Counted from the stretch's first letter, positions 40,447 through 49,901 are shown. The stretch is DNA of 64,000 nt from an uncultured Eubacteriales bacterium (GCA_902801845.1 CADCJW010000006.1:62001-126000), one strand, 5' to 3'. Numbers and translations are program-made. Notes: generated by a model not told the origin, from the letters alone.

Positions 40447-41961
40447 ATGGGCGTTGCGGGATCGTGGCTGCGGCGGGCAGGGCTGCTGCTTGGCTGTCTG
40501 CTGCTCCTTTTCCCCGGATCAGCCCTTGCTCAGGAGAGCCCCCAACCCACCGAAGAGCCCCAGGAGCTGGCGACGGACCTTACCGAGGCATGCACCTTTT
40601 TGGGGATAAAGGCCCCCAAGGGCTGGCGGCACGCCATGACCGATGGGCGGACGGCCGCCGCCCGGGAGCTGGAGAAAGGGGAATCCCTGACGGTCCGGGC
40701 CCCCTCGGACATGGGGACATTGACGTTGCGCCTCTGTCAGCTAAACTCCGCCTTTCTGCTGCTGCAGCGGGGACAGACGGGCCTGCCCCTTCGGATACGG
40801 ATCTTCCGCACCGGCGCCATGGCGCTGCGGGTGCCCCTGGTGGGCGGCTGCCGGGCCGTGACCATCTGCCCCTTGGGCGGGTCGCTGCGGCTTGCGGAGC
40901 TTCACGTCTTCGGTCCGGGCGCCCTGCCTGAGGGGCCGGACGGGCTGCTGCCGCCGGCGGACAAGGTGGATTTTTTGATCGTCTCCACCCATCCCGACGA
41001 CGAATGGGTGTTCCTGGGGGGCGTGTATCCCCTTTACGGCCGCGAGCGGGGCTATACCGGCGCCGCGGCCCTGGTGACGCTGCCCAGCTGGGGACGGGCC
41101 GACGAGTGTCTCAACGGTCTGTATCTGGGGGGCTTTGAGCACCAGCCCTATCTGTTGGGCTTCCCCGACGTGCCCCAAAACTCCGTGAAGCGGCTGAAGG
41201 ACCGGTTCCAGGCGGAGGAGGTCACCCTGTCCCTGGTCCGGCTCTACCGCCGGGTCAGGCCTCTGGTGGTGGTGACCCAGGACGTGAACGGGGAGTACGG
41301 TCACTGGCAGCACGTCCTCACGGCCCAGGCGGCTCTGGACGCCGTGGCGTTGGCGGCGGACCCGACCTATGACCCTTCCTCCGCGGAGCGGTACGGGACC
41401 TGGACCGTGCAGAAGGTCTATCAGCACCTGGCGCGGGGCATGAGCCGGATCACCCTGGAGGTGGAAACGCCCTTGGACAGCTATGGCGGCCTCACGGCTC
41501 TTCAGGTGGCCAAGAAGGCCTTTACGGCCCACAGGTCCCAGCATCAGACCCCCTTTCGGCCCACGGTGGGGGAGAAAGCCTACGAGGATATCCGCTTCTT
41601 CGGACTCACCTGGTCCACGGTGGGGCCGGACACCCAAAACGACATGTTCCAGCACATAGAGGCGGGGGAGACGGTGGCGGCGTTGGCGCAAGCCACCCCG
41701 GAGCCCACCCATACCCCGCCGCCCACAAATACCCCCACGCCCACGCCGACAGAGACCCCCGCGCCGACGGCCGCTCCTTCGCCCACCTACACCCCGAGCC
41801 CCAGCCCCACCTTGGCCCCCTCCCGCTGGGACGACGCGGAGGACGCGGCCCGCTGGGCGGCGGACCGGGCCAACTGGCTTGCGGCGGCGGTGGTGGCCCT
41901 CCTCCTGGGACTGGTCGCCTTGCACCGATACCGCCGGGCCCACCACCGGCACAGAGAATAA
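40447..41961 (+). CDS. PIG-L family deacetylase, surface-anchored
   Basis: 504 aa from the ATG at 40447 (GGAGG 8 nt upstream). A signal peptide (to about Ala29) precedes a beta-rich N-terminal region. The PIG-L/LmbE domain (about 170-390) has FLIVSTHPDDEWVFLGG, the zinc motif, and GEYGHWQHVLTAQ with a later His. The enzymes remove acyl groups from N-acetyl sugars. A long Thr/Pro-rich linker (about 415-460) leads to a C-terminal membrane helix (about 476-494) and basic tail, so the catalytic part is tethered outside the cell. The target is probably a wall or surface glycan. Confidence 0.85.
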   Translation: MGVAGSWLRRAGLLLGCLLLLFPGSALAQESPQPTEEPQELATDLTEACTFLGIKAPKGWRHAMTDGRTAAARELEKGESLTVRAPSDMGTLTLRLCQLNSAFLLLQRGQTGLPLRIRIFRTGAMALRVPLVGGCRAVTICPLGGSLRLAELHVFGPGALPEGPDGLLPPADKVDFLIVSTHPDDEWVFLGGVYPLYGRERGYTGAAALVTLPSWGRADECLNGLYLGGFEHQPYLLGFPDVPQNSVKRLKDRFQAEEVTLSLVRLYRRVRPLVVVTQDVNGEYGHWQHVLTAQAALDAVALAADPTYDPSSAERYGTWTVQKVYQHLARGMSRITLEVETPLDSYGGLTALQVAKKAFTAHRSQHQTPFRPTVGEKAYEDIRFFGLTWSTVGPDTQNDMFQHIEAGETVAALAQATPEPTHTPPPTNTPTPTPTETPAPTAAPSPTYTPSPSPTLAPSRWDDAEDAARWAADRANWLAAAVVALLLGLVALHRYRRAHHRHRE

Positions 41962-41967
41962 AGCAAA

Positions 41968-41990
41968 AGCCCGCGCTTCACACGCGGGCT
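41968..41990. terminator. Hairpin terminator between convergent genes
   Basis: AGCCCGCG and CGCGGGCT pair around a 7-nt loop, in a 33-bp gap between convergent stops. Confidence 0.75.
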
Positions 41991-41994
41991 CCTT

Positions 41995-43038
41995 TCACCA
42001 GGCCTCCGTCAGGATAAAGGTATCCCTGGTCGCGTCCTTATAGTAGTTGTAATCGTCGAACCAGGGGGAGTAGGTGGTCACCTGCAGGGCCCGCTCCCCC
42101 GGGTCGAAGGTGAGGATGCGCAGATACCCCAGCCCGTGCTTCTTGTCGTCCTGGTAGTTGTACATGAGGGCGTTCACCGTGTGGCCGTCCTCGTAGGTCC
42201 GGCTCCAGCGGGCGGCCCCGTCGTTATGGCCGCAGAGGACCAGGCGGATGTTGGGATAGGCGGCCAGCAGATTCTTTTCCAGGTTCTTCCCCGTGCCGGT
42301 GAGCCCGCCCCCATCCGTGAGGAAGCTGTGGACCAGCAGGATCACCCGGTGATCCGGATAGGTCTCCAGCACCCCCTTCACCCAGGGGAGATAGTTGCTG
42401 TCGTTTTGCCAGCCAATGCCCAGCAGCAAAAAATCCTGTCCCGCGGCGGTGAAGGTGTCGTACCAGCAGACCCCGTCCTTATATAGCAGATCCCCCTCCT
42501 CGGCGGCGCAGAAGCCGCAGGCAAGGTAGGCGCCGTAGTCCGTCTGGTCCGCCCCCACGTCGTGGTTTCCCGCCACGGACCAGAGGGGGAGCTTCCCCTC
42601 CAAAAGGCCGATGGCGGCCTTGGCGTTGGCCCAGTGGCGCGCTTCGTGCCGGTTGTCCACGATGTCCCCCGTGAGCAGGACCCCCAGGGCGTTCTGCTCG
42701 GCATAGGTGTTGGCCATGTAGGCGAAGACCTTGTTGAACACCTTGGGATACCGGTAGGCGTAGACCTGGGTGTCGCTGACCCAGTAGAGGGAAAAGGGCG
42801 TGGGCTCCGGCGTGTTCGTCGGCTTAGGCGACGGGGAGGGCGTAGCGGTGGGGCTGGGCAAGATCGCCGCGGTGGCGGTGGGACTGGGCAGCTCCTCGCC
42901 GGATTGGAGCCGGACCTCCACCTTCAGCGGCGTTTGGCCGCCGGTGGCCACGGTCTTTTGGGCGCCGCCGCAGCGAAGGGCCGGCACCGACAGGGTGACG
43001 AGGATGGTCAAGAGCAACAGGCGCAGAGAACGTAACAA
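41995..43038 (-). CDS. Secreted metallophosphoesterase
   Basis: About 347 aa from a TTG at 43038 (AAAGGGGG upstream); an ATG at 43086 gives 363 aa but has no ribosome site, so the start is uncertain. A hydrophobic N-terminus (LLLLTILVTLSVPALRC) serves as signal or anchor; ALRC is a poor lipobox. A Ser/Thr/Pro linker leads to the calcineurin-like domain: SDTQVY (Asp-x-Gln in place of the usual Asp-x-His), GDIVDNRHE, VAGNHDVG, ILLVHSF and LVLCGHND. It hydrolyses an unknown phosphoester outside the membrane. Confidence 0.8.
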   Translation of the reverse strand: MLRSLRLLLLTILVTLSVPALRCGGAQKTVATGGQTPLKVEVRLQSGEELPSPTATAAILPSPTATPSPSPKPTNTPEPTPFSLYWVSDTQVYAYRYPKVFNKVFAYMANTYAEQNALGVLLTGDIVDNRHEARHWANAKAAIGLLEGKLPLWSVAGNHDVGADQTDYGAYLACGFCAAEEGDLLYKDGVCWYDTFTAAGQDFLLLGIGWQNDSNYLPWVKGVLETYPDHRVILLVHSFLTDGGGLTGTGKNLEKNLLAAYPNIRLVLCGHNDGAARWSRTYEDGHTVNALMYNYQDDKKHGLGYLRILTFDPGERALQVTTYSPWFDDYNYYKDATRDTFILTEAW

Positions 43039-43255
43039 CAGGAAATACCCCCTTTCTATGTACGGAAGATGGGGGGAGCATAGCATACGAAAAAAAGGGA
43101 AGGATGGTTTCGCCAGAGGTAGTCAGCGAAAGCATAAACAAGACAGGAACCCCTTCTCATGTATTTTCCTGCAAATTGCCCCTTGTGCAAATCCTGGTTT
43201 TGTGGCATAAATAAAAGGGGTTTTCCCCGAAATATGACCGACAAGGGGAATGGAC

Positions 43256-44575
43256 ATGAAAGGTCTTTTTAACTGGCTCAACAAGACCAAGGTCTTCCGC
43301 GACCTGTCGCCGCAGGAATTCTCTTGGGTGCTGTACGACGTGGGCAACTCGGCCTATACCATGCTTGCCTGCTCGCTGATCCCGATCTGGTTCAAGGAAC
43401 TGGCCATCGGCACGAACCCGGGGCAGATCACCGGCGACCAGGCCACGGCCTACTATTCGATCGCCATCTCCATCGTCACGGTCATCGTGGCTCTGCTGGG
43501 ACCGGTGTTAGGGGCTCTTGCCGATCGGAAGGAGTCCAAGAAGATCTTCTTCCAGACCACCGTGGCCGCCGGCGTCATCGGCTGCGTCCTCAACAGCTTC
43601 ACCTGGAGCTGGATGCTCTTCCTCATCGTCTACGTGCTGACCAAGGTGTTCTATCAGGCGTCCTTGACCTTCTATGACTCCATGCTCAACGACGTGACCA
43701 CCGAGGAGCGCATGGACCAGGTCTCCTCCTACGGCTACGCCTGGGGCTACATCGGCTCCTGCATTCCCTTCCTCATCGCCATGGTGGCCTATATCCTCAG
43801 CGGCGGCCTGTCCGAGAGCCTGATGCTCTTCTCGCCCATGGTGGGCAAGATCATCGGCTTCGGGGTCACCGCCATCTGGTGGCTGCTGGTCACTCTGCCC
43901 CTCATCAAAAACTATCAGCAGAAGAACTACGTGGAGCACACCCACACCACCGTGGGCCAGGTGTTCAAGAAGATCTTCGCAACCTTGAAAAAGATCGCCG
44001 TCCGGGACAAGAAGGTCCTCTTCTTCCTCATCGCCTTCTTCCTCTATATCGACGGCGTGGGCACCATCATCGACAACTGCATCAACATCGGCACCGATTT
44101 GGGCCTGCCCACCGTGGGCCAGGTGGTGTTCCTGCTGGCCACCCAGGTGGTGGCCTGGGTGGGCTCCCTGGTCTTCGCCAAGCTCAGCAAGAAGTATCGG
44201 ACCGTGCCCTTGATCCTGGTGTGCATCGCGGGCTACTTCGCTGTCTGCCTCTACGCCCTGACCCTCAGGACGCTGCTCCACTTCGGCATTTTGGCCTTCG
44301 GCGTGGGCTGCTTCCAGGGCTCCATCCAGTCCCTGTCCCGGTCCTACTACTCCAAGATCATCCCGCCTGAGAATTCCGGCGAGTACTTCGGCATCTACGA
44401 CATCTTCTGCAAGGGCGCGTCCTTCCTGGGGTCCGCCGTCATCGCCTGGGTCAAGCTGGCGGGCGGCACCATCAACATCGCCGTGGCGTCCCTGGCCGTG
44501 TTCTTCGCCCTGGGCTTCGTCTTCCTGATCCTGTCCTCCAAGCAGAAGAGCCTCAACAAAGCTTCCAACGAATGA
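43256..44575 (+). CDS. UMF1/Atg22-like MFS transporter
   Basis: 439 aa from the ATG at 43256; an ATG at 43250 is too close to the AAGGGG ribosome site. It has about 12 membrane segments. The opening LSPQEFSWVLYDVGNSAYTML matches the family signature SWxLYDxxNSAY of UMF1/Atg22-like transporters, and DRKESKKIFF after helix 3 corresponds to motif A. Yeast Atg22 exports amino acids from vacuoles, but bacterial substrates are not established. A strong hairpin follows the stop. Confidence 0.88.
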   Translation: MKGLFNWLNKTKVFRDLSPQEFSWVLYDVGNSAYTMLACSLIPIWFKELAIGTNPGQITGDQATAYYSIAISIVTVIVALLGPVLGALADRKESKKIFFQTTVAAGVIGCVLNSFTWSWMLFLIVYVLTKVFYQASLTFYDSMLNDVTTEERMDQVSSYGYAWGYIGSCIPFLIAMVAYILSGGLSESLMLFSPMVGKIIGFGVTAIWWLLVTLPLIKNYQQKNYVEHTHTTVGQVFKKIFATLKKIAVRDKKVLFFLIAFFLYIDGVGTIIDNCINIGTDLGLPTVGQVVFLLATQVVAWVGSLVFAKLSKKYRTVPLILVCIAGYFAVCLYALTLRTLLHFGILAFGVGCFQGSIQSLSRSYYSKIIPPENSGEYFGIYDIFCKGASFLGSAVIAWVKLAGGTINIAVASLAVFFALGFVFLILSSKQKSLNKASNE

Positions 44576-44576
44576 T

Positions 44577-44611
44577 TCAGTCTGCCGAATCCTGCGGATT
44601 CGCCAGACTGA
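44577..44611 (+). terminator. Long hairpin after the UMF1-type gene
   Basis: TCAGTCTG-C-CGAATCC pairs with GGATTCG-C-CAGACTGA around a TGC loop, 15 bp with one mismatch. No T-run follows, so it may be a processing or attenuation structure. Confidence 0.55.
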
Positions 44612-44683
44612 GGCGCCGCGTTCGCTCTGCCCACAGGTCCCGCCTATAAACCCTCGGTTTACCGGGCGGCGGGCCCTGCGAGG

Positions 44684-44718
44684 TGTGAAATTCACCGCAC
44701 ATGTCGCTGAATTTCACA
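44684..44718 (+). promoter_or_regulatory. Inverted repeat upstream of the M29 aminopeptidase gene
   Basis: TGTGAAATTCA (44684-44694) and TGAATTTCACA (44708-44718) are perfect 11-bp inverse copies separated by 13 bases. It could be an operator or a leader hairpin about 80 bases before the ATG. I see no clear promoter in this gap. Confidence 0.5.
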
Positions 44719-44799
44719 TATTTCATCCTGCCATTCTTCCTGCGGGAAATGAGTGCGCGCGGCTACACCGCGCCCAAGAAACAGAAAGGGAGTATAAAA

Positions 44800-46038
44800 A
44801 TGTACACGTTTGAAGACAAACTGAAGGAATACGCCGAGCTGCTGGTGCGGGTGGGCGTGAACGTACAGAAGGGGCAGGATCTGGTCATCACCAGTCAGGT
44901 GGACCAGGCCCCCTTCGCCCGGCTCTGCGTCCAGGCGGCCTACGAGGCCGGGGCCCGGGCCGTGGACATGGCCTGGTCCGACGACGCCATCGCCCGCATG
45001 ACGTACCTGAACGCCGACGAATCGGTGTTCGACGTGATCCCCGAGTACAGGATCCGCTTCAACACGGACTATGCGGAGGGCGGCGCCTGCTTCCTGCATC
45101 TGATCTCCTCTGACCCGGAGAACCTCAAGGGCGTGGACCCCAGCCGTCTCGAGCGGGCCCATCGTGCCTACGGCAAGTACATGAAGCGGTATCGGGAGCT
45201 GGGCATGGCCAGCGCCTTCCCCTGGTCCATCGGCGCGCTGGCGTCCCCTGCTTGGGCCAAGCGGGTCTTCCCGGACCTTCCTGAGGCGGAGGCCGTGGCA
45301 GCCCTGTGGGAGAAGATCTTCATGGCCGTCCGCATCACGGGGGATGGCACCGCCGTGGAGAAGTGGCGCCAGCATCAGGAGAATCTGCAGCGCCATGTGG
45401 AGATTTTGAACGGCTACGCCTTCGACCGGCTCCACTACTACAACGCCCTGGGGTCCGACTTCACCGTGGGCCTCTGCAAGGGGCACATCTGGTGCGCCGG
45501 CGGGGAAAAGACCCCCAAGGGCCAGTTCTTCATGCCCAACATGCCCACGGAGGAGATCTTCACCGCCCCCGATCGGAACCGGTGCGACGGCGTCATCTGC
45601 GCGGCCCTGCCCCTCTCCAAGGACGGGAACGTGATCCGGGACATCCGCTTCGTGGTGAAGGCGGGGAAGATCGTGGAGGCCGCGGCCTCCGCCAACGAGG
45701 AGCTCCTCAAAAAGTCCATCGCCGTGGACGAGGGAGCCTCCCGCTTCGGCGAGGTAGCCCTGGTGCCCTACGATTCCCCTATCAGCAACAGCAAGACCCT
45801 GTTCTACAATACCCTCTTCGACGAGAACGCCGCCTGCCATCTGGCCTTCGGCGAGGCGTACCCCACCACGGTGGAGGGGGCGCTTCAGATGGGCGAGGAG
45901 GAGCGGCTTTCCGCGGGGCTCAACAGCTCCATCACCCACGTGGACTTCATGGTGGGCACGGCGGACCTCAGTATCGACGGCTACACCGCCGACGGCCGCT
46001 GTGTGCCGGTGTTCCGGGACGGGAACTTTGTGTTTTAA
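44800..46038 (+). CDS. Aminopeptidase, M29 family (AmpS/AmpT-like)
   Basis: 412 aa from the ATG at 44800, with AAAGGGAG upstream. It begins DKLKEYAELLVRVGVNVQKGQDLVI, the usual opening of M29 thermophilic-type aminopeptidases. Later GSDFTVGLCKGHIW, PNMPTEEIFTAPDRNRCDGVI, LNSSITHVDFMVGTADLSIDG contain the Glu, His and Asp residues of the two-metal site. It is a cytoplasmic exopeptidase for peptide turnover. A terminator-like hairpin follows. Confidence 0.92.
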   Translation: MYTFEDKLKEYAELLVRVGVNVQKGQDLVITSQVDQAPFARLCVQAAYEAGARAVDMAWSDDAIARMTYLNADESVFDVIPEYRIRFNTDYAEGGACFLHLISSDPENLKGVDPSRLERAHRAYGKYMKRYRELGMASAFPWSIGALASPAWAKRVFPDLPEAEAVAALWEKIFMAVRITGDGTAVEKWRQHQENLQRHVEILNGYAFDRLHYYNALGSDFTVGLCKGHIWCAGGEKTPKGQFFMPNMPTEEIFTAPDRNRCDGVICAALPLSKDGNVIRDIRFVVKAGKIVEAAASANEELLKKSIAVDEGASRFGEVALVPYDSPISNSKTLFYNTLFDENAACHLAFGEAYPTTVEGALQMGEEERLSAGLNSSITHVDFMVGTADLSIDGYTADGRCVPVFRDGNFVF

Positions 46039-46075
46039 AACAGGTCTTTTTAGAAAACGATACAAAGGGACGCAA

Positions 46076-46108
46076 GGGGAGCGGTCAAAGGGGCCGCTTC
46101 CCGTTTTT
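46076..46108 (+). terminator. Terminator after the M29 gene
   Basis: GGGGAGCGG pairs imperfectly with CCGCTTCCC, followed by GTTTTTA. Confidence 0.6.
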
Positions 46109-46206
46109 ATGCCTGCTTCGCCACGGATGGGCCGATCCCCCGGGCGGGCGATTTGTTAATGAACCTTTAACTTTTCCCGTTTTTCCCGTAGAGAGACGGG
46201 GATTTC

Positions 46207-46235
46207 TTGAATTTGACCGCCGGGACGCGTATAAT
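46207..46235 (+). promoter_or_regulatory. Promoter of the YARHG / sigma-factor cluster
   Basis: TTGAAT (46207-46212), 17-bp spacer, TATAAT (46230-46235), 33 bases before the ATG at 46268. Confidence 0.7.
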
Positions 46236-46267
46236 GTTGCCAAAGTATCCGAACAGGGGAGAAGGCA

Positions 46268-47542
46268 ATGGAGCAGGACAGGAAAATAACCTACACCGTG
46301 AAGCATCCGGGTCGGCTGGCCGTCATCCTGGTGATCTCCGTGGGGATCATCCTGCTGGCTTTCGCCTGGACGCTGTACCTTGTCCGGGCCAATCGGCGGA
46401 TCGTGGATCTCACCGCCTACACCACCGTGACCAGGACTGGAGAGACCGTCACCGCCGTGCTGGACGTGGACAGCCTTCTTACGGAGCTGGGGCTGCCCAA
46501 CCCCCGGACGGAGCCCAAAGCCGCCCAAAACGGGGCGGTGAAGGCCCTGGTGAACATGGAGATGGCCCTGGCCTTCACGGAGGAGCCGGACGTGGTGGAC
46601 GTTTCGGTGAAGGTGAACACCACGGCCCTGCGGCTCAAAGGCATCCGGGTGGACAAGACCCAGTGGCTGAGCCCGGTGAAGGTCCTGCCCCGGACGGAGA
46701 CCCCCGCCCAGGAGGCGGCGCCCGAGACCCCGGCGGAGGTGGAGCATCCCAAAACGGTCCTAACCGACGGGCTTATTTCCTCCCTGCTGGACGAGGAGGG
46801 GAAGGGGCTGAACCTGAGCGCCGTGTGCGAGCGGGTCCATTTCGAGCGGGATCGGCTGGGGAAGGAGATCTTCGGCAACGATTTCGGCACCATCAAGACC
46901 CACCTGTGGTTCATCGTTTACCCGGAGGGCGGCGAGCATCGCAACGCCTACCGGGCCGTGTACACCCTGTATGAACGGACGCCCTCGGAGGTACGGTCCA
47001 TACACGAGACCTTCTTCCGGGTGGACGTGCTGGACCTTGCCTACCAGGCGGGGACCGGCGTAAGCTTCAGAAGATCCGACGTGTCCATGTACGACACCGA
47101 GGCGGAGGCCCTGGGGGCGGAGGAGGTGGCGGCCCAGGGCGGCACGGTGATTGAGCTCATCGGCGGCAGCGTCCAGGGCGAGGCTCGGCCCAGCTTTGAT
47201 TACAACGGCTTCGTCCGCTTCGTGGGCCTGCCCATGAGCCACCCCCTGCCGGACGGGAGCCTGTGGTCCCCCAGCTATGACCCCTTGGACGAGGACGATC
47301 TATGGCGGCTGGTGGGCAACGGGGAATATACCATGGTGGAGCTGCTGAACTATGTGTCCATGGAGATCTACGCCCGCCACGGCTACACCTTCCCCGCCGA
47401 GGACATGGCCATCTATCGGGAGCACTTTTCCGCCTGCCCCTGGTACGCGGCCACGGAGAGCTCTCCGGAACGGTTCATGACCGCCACCGAGCGGCAGAAC
47501 CTGGATCTTTTGCGGCACATGAGATCCCTGTTGGAATCGTAA
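46268..47542 (+). CDS. Membrane protein with C-terminal YARHG domain (first copy)
   Basis: 424 aa. A short cytoplasmic N-terminus precedes one membrane helix (about 18-40). A long external region follows with VTRTGETVTAVLDVDSLLTELGLPNP. The C-terminal 75 residues (from about 345) hold LLNYVSMEIYARHGYTFPAEDM, the YARHG domain, a small extracytoplasmic module of unknown role thought to bind peptidoglycan or other wall components. It shares layout with the second YARHG protein at 48335: TM helix, ...LDVDSLL / VSVDADAI..., LPNP and the YARHG end. They are probably paralogues. Confidence 0.78.
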   Translation: MEQDRKITYTVKHPGRLAVILVISVGIILLAFAWTLYLVRANRRIVDLTAYTTVTRTGETVTAVLDVDSLLTELGLPNPRTEPKAAQNGAVKALVNMEMALAFTEEPDVVDVSVKVNTTALRLKGIRVDKTQWLSPVKVLPRTETPAQEAAPETPAEVEHPKTVLTDGLISSLLDEEGKGLNLSAVCERVHFERDRLGKEIFGNDFGTIKTHLWFIVYPEGGEHRNAYRAVYTLYERTPSEVRSIHETFFRVDVLDLAYQAGTGVSFRRSDVSMYDTEAEALGAEEVAAQGGTVIELIGGSVQGEARPSFDYNGFVRFVGLPMSHPLPDGSLWSPSYDPLDEDDLWRLVGNGEYTMVELLNYVSMEIYARHGYTFPAEDMAIYREHFSACPWYAATESSPERFMTATERQNLDLLRHMRSLLES

Positions 47543-47602
47543 AAATTTGGATATGTGTGGAAGCGAAGGGCTTTTCACGCATGGAAAGGGTAAGGAATTG
47601 AT

Positions 47603-48322
47603 ATGAAAACGATCCGCACCATCGTCGCCACCCTGGCGGGGATATTGCTCAGCTTCGCGGTGATCGCCTGGTTCAGCGTCCGCAGGAACGCGGCCTTCCT
47701 TCAGCGCACCATCTATCAGGGCTTCGATCAGACCTTCGTGGTGGCTCTGGTCATGGGCTGCGCCTTTTTGCTCATCGCCGTCATCCTCACCGTGGCCATC
47801 GTGAGCACCGGGGATCCGGAGGAGGACGAGGAGGAGGACGATATACCCCCCCTGCGCCCCGCCCGGCGGCCCCAGACGGAAGCCCAGCGGCGGTCCGCCG
47901 CCCGGGAGGAGCAGCCCTATCGCCGGGTGAGCCGGGCCAGGCAGGCGGTGGAAGAGGAGGAGGCGTATCTGGAGGCCAGGCCCAAGCCCGCCCCGAAGAA
48001 GCGGCCGGCCCAAAGCCCGGAGAGCATCCCTCTGCGCCGGGAGGAGACCCCGATGCGGTCCGAGAAGCGCCCCCCCAAGCCCCAGCCGGCTCCTGAGCCC
48101 AAAAAGCGGCCCGCCGTTAAGGCCCCTGCTTGGGAGGAAGAGGAGCCCCTTCTGCCGGAGACTGAGCCGGAAGAGGCAGAGGAAGCGGCCGAAGCCCTGG
48201 AGCTTGAAGAAGAGGCCGGTGCCGAACCCGCCAAGGAGGAGGGCGCCGTCCGCTGCGTCTTCTGCGGCGCCGCCATCCCCCGGGACAGCCTGTTCTGCCC
48301 CCGCTGCGGGAAGAAGCGGTAA
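47603..48322 (+). CDS. Two-helix membrane protein with disordered linker and C-terminal zinc ribbon
   Basis: 239 aa from the ATG at 47603 (AAGGAA upstream). Two hydrophobic segments (about 7-23 and 46-67) are followed by an acidic stretch (DPEEDEEEDD) and a roughly 140-residue low-complexity region rich in Arg, Pro and Glu. The last 25 residues carry CVFCGAAIPRDSLFCPRCGKK, a four-Cys zinc ribbon. With two helices and a short N-terminus, linker and zinc ribbon should be cytoplasmic. It lies between the two YARHG genes and may connect them to a cytoplasmic partner; that is inference. Confidence 0.75.
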   Translation: MKTIRTIVATLAGILLSFAVIAWFSVRRNAAFLQRTIYQGFDQTFVVALVMGCAFLLIAVILTVAIVSTGDPEEDEEEDDIPPLRPARRPQTEAQRRSAAREEQPYRRVSRARQAVEEEEAYLEARPKPAPKKRPAQSPESIPLRREETPMRSEKRPPKPQPAPEPKKRPAVKAPAWEEEEPLLPETEPEEAEEAAEALELEEEAGAEPAKEEGAVRCVFCGAAIPRDSLFCPRCGKKR

Positions 48323-48334
48323 AGGGATACGCCC

Positions 48335-49879
48335 ATGAGTACGCAAGCAAAGCAAAAGCTGTTCGTGGCGCTCACCATCCTCCTGTGCCTGGCGGTGCTG
48401 GCGGCGGGGGTGCTGCTCAGCTACGGCTACTATGCCCAGGGGCGGAACCTGCGCCCGGTGGACATGAAGCAATACGCCAAGGTGGAGATGGAGGACGAGG
48501 TGTACACCGTGTCCGTGGACGCGGACGCCATCGTGAAGGATTTCCGCCTGCCCAATCCCAAGACCACCAATCTGGATCTGGAGCGGTATCCGGACGTGGC
48601 GGCGGTCTATTCTTTGACCTTTTTGGTGACCCCCCGGGAGGAGGGGGGCTGGCTGGTCCAAACCGGCAGCGATCGGCCCAACGCGGCGGCGGATCTGCGC
48701 AAGGGCGGCTTGAAGCTGGTGGACACGGAGTGGACCTGGACCGAACAGGATATGAAGAACGCCTATCGGGCGGGCCTCGAATACCCCCGCCGGCTCAGCA
48801 TGAAGAAATACGTGCTCTGCGGCAAGAACAGCACGGGGGGCTACGTGCTCACCGTGGATCATGAGCGGCTGCTCAGGGCCACGGGCTGGGATCTGCCCGC
48901 CGACGAGGCCACCCGCAAGGCCCACACGGGCTATAAGGCGGTCATGAGCCTGGGATACTATGTAACGCCCCTGGTGGAGGGGTTCCTGGTGGAGACCAGC
49001 AGCACCCTGGAGAGCGTGTACACCATGCTCCTCGATAACGGGGTCCGGCTCACGGATACCACCTGGACCTATACCATGGCGGAGGTGGAGGAGATCTACG
49101 CCGAGCAGCACCCGCCCGTGCCCGAGGAGGAACCCGCGCCCGAGGCGGACGGCAACGTTCAGGAGACCTTCGCTCAGGACGGGCAGCCCCTTATGAGCCT
49201 AAATCATGTGGACCAGACCCCCATTCGTGCCGCCATCCGGGCCGCCAAGGAGCAGAAGTACGGCCAGACCTTTAAGAGCAGCGAGGTGGTGGGCAACTGC
49301 TTCGCAGTCAAAAAGAGCGACGGGGCGGAGCATACGAATTGCTTCCGCCTGGTGTACAAGATCGAGACCACCGCCAGGACGGAGTACCTGGTGGCGGACC
49401 TCTTCGACCTGGTCCAGGGGCACACGCCCGCGGCATCCGAGGTGCGCCTCACCGGGAAGAACAGCCTGGAGGAGGCCATGGGGACGGGGGATTTCGATCC
49501 CAACCTCTACACCATCCAGGTTCTTCAGGAGGGGAGCATGGTCTATCCCGAGGATGTTGGGACCTCGCCCTTCAACGGCGACGGGCTCCTGTTCCCCGAG
49601 AGTCTGACGGAGCGGATCACCGACGCGCAGGTGTGGTCGTTGCCGATCCCCCAGGATATGACCCTGCTGGAGCTGCTGGGCTATGCCCGGAACGAGATCT
49701 TCGCCCGGAACGGGAACAAGTTCTCCGACAGCAGCGTGTACACCCGGTTCTATTCCAACTACACCTGGTATCAGCCCCGGGGCAGCATCAGCTTCAACGC
49801 CATTCAGGCCAAGTACCCCGTGGCCTGCGAGAACATCGAGTTCTTCAAGACGTTGGAACAGCTCATCAAGGAAGGGTAA
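48335..49879 (+). CDS. Membrane protein with C-terminal YARHG-like domain (second copy)
   Basis: 514 aa. One N-terminal membrane helix (about 9-32) precedes an external region containing two similar halves: VYTVSVDADAIVKDFRLPNP with TDTTW-like LVDTEWTWTEQDM, and YVLTVDHERLLRATGWDLP with LTDTTWTYTMAEVEEIY. The C-terminus has LLGYARNEIFARNGNKFSDSSVYTRFYSNYTWYQ (read in parts), a YARHG-type domain in which the signature is FARNG. It starts 12 nt after the zinc-ribbon gene, so the three are one operon. The ligand is unknown. Confidence 0.78.
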   Translation: MSTQAKQKLFVALTILLCLAVLAAGVLLSYGYYAQGRNLRPVDMKQYAKVEMEDEVYTVSVDADAIVKDFRLPNPKTTNLDLERYPDVAAVYSLTFLVTPREEGGWLVQTGSDRPNAAADLRKGGLKLVDTEWTWTEQDMKNAYRAGLEYPRRLSMKKYVLCGKNSTGGYVLTVDHERLLRATGWDLPADEATRKAHTGYKAVMSLGYYVTPLVEGFLVETSSTLESVYTMLLDNGVRLTDTTWTYTMAEVEEIYAEQHPPVPEEEPAPEADGNVQETFAQDGQPLMSLNHVDQTPIRAAIRAAKEQKYGQTFKSSEVVGNCFAVKKSDGAEHTNCFRLVYKIETTARTEYLVADLFDLVQGHTPAASEVRLTGKNSLEEAMGTGDFDPNLYTIQVLQEGSMVYPEDVGTSPFNGDGLLFPESLTERITDAQVWSLPIPQDMTLLELLGYARNEIFARNGNKFSDSSVYTRFYSNYTWYQPRGSISFNAIQAKYPVACENIEFFKTLEQLIKEG

Positions 49880-49901
49880 GAAAAAAAGAAAGATTTCATC
49901 C

